Assembly (NCBI GenBank): GCA_037042915.1
Contig: CM073194.1
Location: 3,844,001 to 3,908,000 of the forward strand
Direction of reading: 5' to 3'
DNA from: Auricularia sp. M13
Lineage: Eukaryota; Basidiomycota; Agaricomycetes; Auriculariales; Auriculariaceae
Length of the DNA: 64,000 nt
Shown in pieces: positions 56,746-64,000 of the stretch (the stretch's first letter is position 1; every line of letters starts with the position of its first letter). The notes under the pieces were generated by a model. The model searched no databases. It was not told the origin of the DNA and saw only the letters and a list, made by a program, of their open reading frames with translations. The translations under genes were made by a program, and so were the position numbers.

Positions 56746-59171
56746 ATGGAGCGAGGACGCAGCCACGAGAGGAGTCCCAGCGCGTCGACAGCCAGCAGCA
56801 GCGACTCCAGGACGCGGGCTTCGTCTCCGGCAGAGCACGCCAGCAGCGGAAGCGCTGAACTGGGCCGTCCTCTTGTCGAGTCGCCGCAGGCCAGTCTCCT
56901 CATAGGCACCACAAACGGCCAGCGCGACTACACCGACATCAACCTTGCGATGTTCAATGGCAATGACCAGCCGATGTCGGCGTCCCTGCTCTCGGCCTTC
57001 ACACGGCCACCGACGCCGCTGCCCGTGCCCCGCCAGACGTCGATTCTGAGCTCCCTGCACGCGTTGCACGCCGACGAGCTCGTGTATCTCTTCAAAAATC
57101 CCGACAAGGTCCTCGGCGACCACAAGTCTTACTCTCAATTTGTGTGGCGCACGCTCAAGGACTACTTTTACTTCCTGTACTTCACTTGGTCGCGGGCCTG
57201 CTGGAACATGATCGTCCTCCCGACTAGTGCGTGCGACTTGCAGAACTCCTGATTAGCAGGCTGATCTTCCGCACAGCATTGCTCGACCGGGTGTCGATTG
57301 TGGCGTTTGCGGTCGTGGCGTCGGGCGTCTTGTTCGCGCTTCTCGTCTGGTGCCTGCTCATCAACATTCCCTACGTGCACATTCTCTTCCAGCATTGGTC
57401 AAAGCATTATGCCAATGGCGTGAGCCTTACAAACTGCAGTATGTACTCACGTGTTACGCCTATATTTACTCTGACGAACGCGTGTTAGTGCATCCCGAAA
57501 TCTTCGACGAGCTGTCCAAAGACGAGATCGAGATTGCCTACGACGCACTCTCGGCCCCCATCTCAGAGTGCAAAAACACCGACACCAGGCGCTACTTCAA
57601 CCTGGACATCGCGAAGCTGCTGTAGTCCTCTTCCTCTTTCTTCTAGTGCCGGCTGCTAATGCGGGCGCTGCAGGCTGCAATGCTCGGCTGTGATGTACGA
57701 GCGCACGTCTGCGCCACTCAAAACAGCACTTGCGACAAACCCGGAGCACCACCCGACGCCCGGGCACCGCGTCGACTCGAATCCTGATGGTTCCGTCCCC
57801 GGCGCGCTGCTCGCCAACGAGCTAGGGGAGAACGCCGCGACGGCCGTCAGCGCGCAGCTCCACAAGCATCAGGAAGAGAACAACATCATCGCGTTTGCCA
57901 AGAAGCACGGCCTAAAGTATGCCACCGTCAGCGAACTCAACAGTCAATCGTCCGCCAGTTGCGGATTGTTCTACCACCCGGACGAGACGTTCATCATCCT
58001 CGCGTACAAGGGCACCTCGCCCGAGGAATTCACGGAGTGGGCGTCGGATTTCACGTTTGAGCCAAGTGCGCGCGATTTTCCTATCTGTCCGACCGTCTAC
58101 TCACTGCCGACGCCTTGCAGAAAACGCTGGTCACTGGATTCGAGGTTTCGGTAAATGTCATGGCGGGTTCTTCTCCAAAATCTTCCCCAAGCGTGTGGGA
58201 CGTGGGACGCGAATGCCCTACAGTACGTGTCCTAGTCCTGGTACTCCCTTCGTCGTACTCAGGTATGTATCTGCAGGCACGATCAAGCACGCCGTGCGCG
58301 TCTGTGCGGAACAACTGCTGCAAGGTAAACCAGAGGGAACGCAAATCAATGTGGTGAGTTCACATGTGCTATCCGCGGCCGTTGGATAGCTGATGAGCAT
58401 ACTCTTCTTTCAGTGGACGACGGGCCATTCGCTGGGCTGCGCGCTTGCGAGCCTCGTCTACGCGCGCCAGATCAACGAGCCGGGTGACTTTGGCCGCTCC
58501 GTCATTGTACGCGACGCGTATCTCTTCGCTGCACCCATCCTCTGCGACAGTCAGTCTGTCCAAGGTGCGTCATACGACCTGTTTGATCTCCCCAGTCGTT
58601 CATGGAGCTTGCAGCGTTCAACAATCGGACGCACCATGCGTCGAACACGCAGGGACACCATCCGCGCACGATGTGGCGCGTGACAAACGTATGACTTGCA
58701 GCGTCTGCTTTCGTGAGATGGACTAACGGCGAGCAGGGCAAAGACGCCGTGGCAACTGCGCTCCCGCACCGCGGCGACCACCCCGAGTGGGGTCTCTCGC
58801 CGTACAACCTCTTCTCCTTCGCACATCTCGGTCCGTCTCTTGTGCGCTCTCCCCTTGGTCCACACTTCACTCACCTCTCTACCGCAGGCACGGAGATCCA
58901 GTTGCGCTCCTTCCCGCACCGCTGCATCGTGCGGGGCAACCACATCACGCCGGGCTCACACGTCCGCGTCGTCTCGCGCTTCCGGCCGCACAACGACCCG
59001 CCGGCGCACTTGAACGAGAAACACGGGCGCAGCTTCTTCGCGCGCGCGGGGCTCATGAAGATGCAAAACATTCCGCTGCTGGGACGTTTACTTGCGCATG
59101 GCACGGCATTTTATTGGGTCGCGCTGAAGGACGCCAGTGTGGGGAGTTGTGAGTGGGATGATGACGATTAG
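56746..59171 (+). CDS. Membrane-anchored class 3 lipase, paralog 2
   Basis: Ten exons: 56746-57226, 57277-57438, 57489-57621, 57674-58065, 58121-58222, 58277-58353, 58414-58564, 58615-58688, 58737-58830 and 58888-59171; 1,950 bases, 649 residues. A Ser/Arg-rich N-terminus precedes a transmembrane helix at about 165-190 (VSIVAFAVVASGVLFALLVW). The lipase domain has FYHPDETFIILAYKGTSPEE, WIRGFGKCHGGFFSKIF, and the nucleophile elbow WTTGHSLGCALASLVYARQI with Ser455. HRGDHPEWGLSPYNLFSFAH follows, where class 3 lipases place catalytic His and lid elements. It is paralogous to the gene at 20609-22964, and exons 3 and 5-9 have identical lengths in both. Acylglycerol or phospholipid hydrolysis is family knowledge; the substrate is unknown. 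Confidence 0.86.
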
Positions 59172-59517
59172 CCTCGAGACGGTGGAATGATGAGTGATTC
59201 TGAATATGTTATAATCATAGCTGTATATTCCTACCCAGCTGTTGCATGCCGGGTAGGTGTATGCTGTAATGTACTGCTATCAGATACTTGATAGTATAAC
59301 CCACATAATCTCCCAGCATTCAGACGGTGGTCGATGTTTTCCTCGGGACGAGCAGAAAAAAGTGCAAGCATCAATACATTTCGTGAAATGCTCATCTAGG
59401 GATACATCTGGTAAATGACTAGCTACTACAAAGTAGCGATGATAGTGTAGGCTGCAGGCGTAAGGGCGACCCATTAGAGCGCGGTATAGAATTAGAAGAG
59501 GGAAGCAGAGTCCAAAC
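59172..59517. other. Short intergenic between convergent genes
   Basis: 346 bases between the stop codons of lipase 2 and the carboxylesterase. Nothing recognised beyond AT-rich 3'-end sequence. Confidence 0.5.
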
Positions 59518-61354
59518 TCAAAGTCCAAAGATCTGATAATCGAACTGCGCGATGGGGCTGCCCCAAAACGCGCTGGTGCACGCGCCGAGGGCGACGGGGC
59601 CGGGCGCGCCGAACGGCAGGACGCTCGCGCTGATGGTGTCGCTGCTCGGCGCGTTCGCCCAGGTCTGGATGCCCTGGCGCGCGGCCTTGCCCGAAGGGTT
59701 CGGGTTCCCCGTGCGCATGAAGTCGGCGATGCGCGCCTGGACGTCCGTGATGAGCGTCTTCTGCGCGGCGCTCGGGCTGCGCGCGGTGCCGAAGACGATG
59801 GGGATGTCGTCCTGGTGGCACACCGTGCCGGGAGCGGTGCAGAATGCGATGCCGTCGTTCGCCGGGTGCGTCGCGCCTGCGAGGAACATCCCCGCGTAGA
59901 CCTGCCCGCCGCGCGCGGACCATGCGCGCGCGAGCGCCCAGTCGGGGCAGCGGAAGGCCAGGTCCGTCACGACCGACACGAGCGCGTCGCGCACGGCGTC
60001 GCTCGAGCTGCCGAGCGCGTAGAATGCGCTGTTCAGTATGCTCTGTGCGCGCGAGTCCGGGATGACGCCCTGCAGAACATCCGCATAAAAGGCGTCTGGA
60101 ACTTGAGGCACTGAGCCGAAGATGACCGGACCGGCCTCGTCCTTGACAGTGGTAATTAGGAGGGGTTTAAGCGAAGCAGGGAACGAGGTCGTTAGAGTGC
60201 TCGTGATGATCTGGTTGTCGACCACGGGGCGGATGGCGACAGGGCCAGCGGACGCGGGATCGAGGGACGGTGCGGAATCGATCAGGTCCTGCTGGGCCGC
60301 CATGATAGCGGACAGCGGCAGCGCAGACTGGCATGAAGCATTAGAGACGGAACACTTTAGGCTAGAGAAGAGGCTGTTCTGGAAGGTGGTAATAGTCGCC
60401 GGCTTGAAGAAACCGTAGTCTGCAGTGTCTGAGTGCAATATCGCTTTGGAGAAGAGCGAGGATGCTGAAGGAGCGGCTAGCAGGGCGCGAATCATGGTGG
60501 CGCCGCTGCTCTGGCCGGCGACCGTGACAGCCTGCTTGTTAACGCCAAACGCGGGGAGCAGCCTCTGGGTAAATGTCAGAGCGGTGATGACATCGCGCAC
60601 TCCGAGGTTGCTGTTTGGATTAATGGCCTTGGAAGGCACAAATCCGAGCTGCCCTCATCGTCAGACGCGTGAATATAACGCGATAAATGCCACGCACCAC
60701 GCCGAGGCGATACTGAACAACAGCTACGACAGAGTTGGTTGCAAGAGCAAGCTTCGACCCGTCTATCATGGGGTCATTCGCTCCCCCGACTATGAAAGAG
60801 CCCCCATGAATCCTGACATCCTTGAGGACTCAATGCGTGTGATATTACTGAGAACATACCAGAATAACACTGAATCGGCCTTCTTGTTCGTTGGAATATA
60901 GAAAGTCAGGAAGAGGCAGTCTTCGTCGCCCGTGAATGCGCCACTGTCCGGGTCAGTGACCTGCGGGCACACGGGTGGGAGAGACGATCTGCGCGCGGCG
61001 GCAGCGTTAAGTTGATGATCGTTTCTTCCATTGACCTGTTCAACTCACAGCATATGCAACGACGAGGCGATAGTCGGCGCCTGCCAGCGCCCCGCTGTGG
61101 CGTAGCGGACGACAAAGCGCTCGACGCCAGGCGCCGTGGAGGTACCATTGAGTAATTTGCCGAGGACGGTCTGAATGACCCCTTGAAGACCGGGAATGCC
61201 GGCGGGGGCCTAAGGACGCTGCGGTAAGCCCTCGATCGGCGAGCAGGACTCCCCAACCACTGCTCACACGAGGCTCAACCACGGGCAAGCCAAGCACAGG
61301 ACCGACGACAACGCAGGCCAGGGCGAGGAGCGATGCAAACCAGTTGATGACCAT
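59518..61354 (-). CDS. Secreted type-B carboxylesterase
   Basis: Five exons (minus): 61268-61354, 61049-61209, 60860-60988, 60698-60812 and 59518-60648; 1,623 bases, 540 residues, the normal length for the family. It has a signal peptide (WFASLLALACVVVGPVLG). Carboxylesterase/lipase (Rhizomucor/Candida-type) motifs are in order: DEDCLFLTFYIP (the EDCL motif), LFWIHGGSFIVGGAND (oxyanion hole), QYRLGVLGFVPS, and VTVAGQSSGATMIRALLA with the nucleophile serine in GQSSG, where GESAG is commoner. PFGAPGP and WGSPIAQFDYQIFGL close the protein. It likely hydrolyses esters outside the cell. Acceptor 60813 was chosen because it restores WIHGGSF. It converges on lipase 2. Confidence 0.87.
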
Positions 61355-61845
61355 TTCTAAGCTGGACGATGGGGAATGTACAGAGGACTCAAGGGCGTGG
61401 ATTTAAGGAGCGTGGGTGGGCCAGCCCGGCGTGGATGAGGGTGCTGTCGCCTGCCATTTGCACGCTAATAACGAGGCGGTCCGACAATAGACACCGGCTG
61501 CACAACGCGATCGACGGCCAACGCCGGAAAGAACAACAAAACTGCTGCCGGACAATTGAAAAAGGAGAACAACCACCCGCGCACGCAGCGCCTGCCAACA
61601 GTAACACGACCAAGACAGAGGCCAGGTGGACCCTTCAACAGCACTTCAGACAGCGTACTCAGAGCCAACAAAGATGCAATTGGAACACGACAGTGCGGAA
61701 TGATACCGAATGACCAAGTGATAGTGAAAGAGAATACAATGACAGCGCAGCAGGACACAAAGGAAGGACATCAAGTCACTAGAGATGAAGTAGAGTAAGA
61801 CGGTAAGTAAGTTAAGATAGGTAAGGAGCCGGCAACCCTTCACGT
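61355..61845. other. Intergenic between carboxylesterase and UBE3D-like gene
   Basis: About 490 bases. It holds the carboxylesterase promoter and the 3' region of the UBE3D-like gene. No gene or clear repeat recognised. Confidence 0.5.
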
Positions 61846-63950
61846 TCAGGAGCGTTGCAGCCAGCCGACACGCAAGCCGAGCAGTTCTTGCATGCTCTCC
61901 GGATATGTGCCGTTGCTTTCTTGCAGCAATGCAGCGAGGTGCTGGCACACATGGAACGGGTACAGCAGCCGCTCGTGCTGTGCAAAGTGCGGATGCTGCT
62001 CGACCAAACTGATCGGCGCGGCACCTGCGTCAGCCATGTTTCCCGGTGCAAGAACAAGGGACGCCACATACGTTTTCACGTCCGGGGAGGGGAAGCCCGG
62101 CCCTATGAGTTTGTAAAGGATCTTGGCGGCATGCAGAGATCCGCTGCGGGGGATGAGGTAGTGCTTTGCCGCCTCATACGAGATCAGCATGTGCGGCTTG
62201 AGCATCCAGAGCAGGAGACGTGGCTTCTCCTCCTCCTCGTCGACCAGGATGAAACGCCAGATGGCATGCGCCTGGGCCAGCTCGTGCATATCCTGAATAA
62301 TGTATGCCGACAACGGAATCTTGACGGACCTGTAAGAAAAAACAATGTAGACATTAGCAAGACACGTGGAAAGAGGACAAGGCACACACTCCGTGGAGGC
62401 GCCAACCGGCCGAAGGGAGTACTTGGCAAGCCGATATGTTTGAGGTAGCTCTGGGCAAGGCTCATCCTCAAAAGGCGAACGCTTGACTGCCTGGGATTGC
62501 TGGCACCGGCCGATGACGGCGCCGCATAGGCAGCGAACCAAACGCCAATCGTCGAAACCCTGCAGTTGTCAGTACGCACGAATATAGCAGCGAACCACGA
62601 AGCAGCAAGAAATGTGCCCTCGCGCGTAGCCCTCGGTGCACGGTACTTCGCAAACGAGAGTTGTTCGCACGAGCAACTGGTGGTCACTTTCGGACGCTTT
62701 GTATCAGCCATGAGCTCGTGAGCTCGCCGATGACCACTCGACCAGGGTCATACCCACCGCTGCGGAGAAACCAAGGTTGACCCAAGGCTTCTAGGCAGCG
62801 GGGGAATCGCCCAGCCAAGCGGCCACCGACAACTGGTAGGATGGTGCCAGCAATGGCCTTCTTTTACGTCCTTCGAATGAGAAAAAACGGGAACGTAACA
62901 TACCGTCATGGTCGAGGTTTCGGTCTTCATGTTCGAGACGACTATTGAACTCTCGTCGAACAAGAAGTAGCTCCCACCGATGAGCGCCTGGCCCTCGCGC
63001 GGCCAGAACCCATGCGCCGCGCGCTTGGCGTCGTCCGTGAGCGTCTGGTCGGGGTGGCACATCCACGCATCGAGCAGCTCGGCCCAGTGCTCCGACGGGA
63101 GATCATTCCAGCGCGTGATGCGGTTCGCGTGCACGAGCGGCAGCGAGCACGACGTGCACGCGAACGCCGTGGGCATGAGCGCACTGATCTGCGCGGCGTC
63201 CAGCAGCGGCGTCGCCTCCAGCGGCGGCGGACGCTCGGCGGCGACGGGCAGGTTGATCTCGTAGTGCCCGCTCTGCACGCGCACCTCCTGCATTCCCGTC
63301 ACCACGTGCACGGGCAGACGGAGAGGGCGCGACGCGTTCGGGCCGCATCTGAGAAGGAGCCGTTCGAGTCCGTTGGACGAGCCGCTGCCTATCACCTCGG
63401 CCTCGACGTCGGTGCCGGGAGTGACGCCTTCGAGGCGAAGGAAAGCGTAGAGTGTTTTGAGGGCATCCTGGTACTCAGCAATATATGTCACCGAAAGCCC
63501 GGCGTTCCCAGTGCGGGCCACGGGTGGCGCAACAGGAGCGGTGGCGGAAGCGGCGGCCGCAGCCTTGGACGCCTTGAGCCACGAAAGAGGCGGCGCCGAC
63601 AAGCTACGACTGCGGGTCATGCTCGTCCGCAATCTCCGCAGGGATTTGGCGGTAGGCAGCATGTGCGACCTGGCCGCAGGGAGTAGCACTTCGTTTCCCT
63701 TCGGCGAGGCCGCTGACTGCTGCAATTCCGGCGGCCGCGACTCGCGCACGAACTCCGGCAGCGTCAACAAAGTGGTGGGGTCATCAAGGTCCTGCGCGAT
63801 GACGGTCGCCGGCACGGGCTCGCGGATGAACTCGGGCAGCGTGAGCATCGCGTGCGGGTCCTTCAAGCGCGGGATCTGCAGGACTGCGTCCTGCGAATGC
63901 AGCCGCCGGGCATCAGAGTGCTGGACCAGTTGCTCGACGAACGCATCTCT
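61846..63950 (-). CDS. UBE3D-like (HECT_2, E2-binding) E3 ubiquitin ligase, 5' end off window
   Basis: Exons (minus): 62904-63950, 62390-62559 and 61846-62329; an upstream exon lies beyond the right edge (acceptor at 63951-63952). The first visible exon carries VEQLVQHSDARRL and LTLPEFIREPVPATV. It also has a family signature, FACTSCSLPLVHANRITRWN followed by LPSEHWAELLDAWMCHPDQ. The next exon has the second cysteine motif, LVRCLCGAVIGRC. The last exon has HAIWRFILVDEEEEKPRLLL and MLISYEAAKHYLIP. This is the HECT_2/UBE3D family, which binds E2 enzymes such as UBCH10. The 344-base gap between the first two exons is long for this genome and may hide another small exon. The frame across it is phase 0. 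Confidence 0.75.
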
Positions 63951-64000
63951 CTGCGCAGTGTAAGTGTGTAAAGAAAAGAATGAATAGACACAAGTTCACA

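Noticed and set aside
61855-62448. A 197-residue plus-strand open frame
   Set aside because: It is the reverse of the UBE3D-like last exons; the minus strand has the family motifs.
1-64000. tRNA genes, CRISPR arrays, LTR retrotransposons, bacterial-type operons
   Set aside because: I found no convincing tRNA A/B box pair with a cloverleaf, no regularly spaced short repeats, no long direct terminal repeats and no reverse transcriptase or integrase motifs. This was judged by eye; tRNAscan-SE and a repeat finder would be decisive.

Overview
The window is nuclear DNA of a filamentous basidiomycete, most likely an Agaricomycete (a wood-rot type fungus would fit). Genes are split by many introns of about 45-70 bases with GT..AG ends and consistent phases, and coding exons are GC-rich. 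The protein set is also fungal: HsbA-like surface proteins, cyanide hydratase, a fungal perilipin, GH92 mannosidase and a Vps3/Vps39 tether. I see no bacterial operon, CRISPR array or tRNA. Exon models were built by hand; where they are given, the exon lengths add up to a whole number of codons.

Layout. 1-9 kb: the tail of an unknown gene, then two decayed HsbA-like genes (minus strand) either side of an intact NAD-binding gene. 9.3-13.9 kb: three related secreted cysteine-rich proteins. 17.2-20.4 kb: cyanide hydratase, a 494-bp hAT-type MITE and a small secreted protein. 20.6-26.6 kb (minus): a membrane-anchored class 3 lipase and a GH92 mannosidase. 29.7-37 kb: an MFS transporter, a cystathionine gamma-synthase-like enzyme (minus) and a 2-oxoglutarate/Fe(II) oxygenase. 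37-42.4 kb: gene-poor, with a second hAT-type MITE, a smaller inverted-repeat element and an unresolved coding-like patch. 42.4-50.6 kb: a Vps3/Vps39-like tethering subunit, a perilipin and an unknown gene. 51-56.5 kb: a BRCT protein (minus), a divergently placed and apparently broken relative that carries a third hAT-type MITE in an intron, and a 331-bp inverted duplication. 56.7-64 kb: a second class 3 lipase paralogous to the first, a carboxylesterase (minus) and a UBE3D-like E3 ligase (minus) running off the right edge.

How it fits together. Nothing forms an obvious biosynthetic cluster. Recurring themes are secreted or surface proteins (HsbA-like, cysteine-rich, GH92, carboxylesterase) and lipid handling (two lipases, carboxylesterase, perilipin). 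Local duplication and non-autonomous DNA transposons have shaped the region. The freshest observations are the one-module-per-exon CC-x5-C proteins, the three MITEs with exact 8-bp target duplications, and the lipase pair whose internal exons keep identical lengths.
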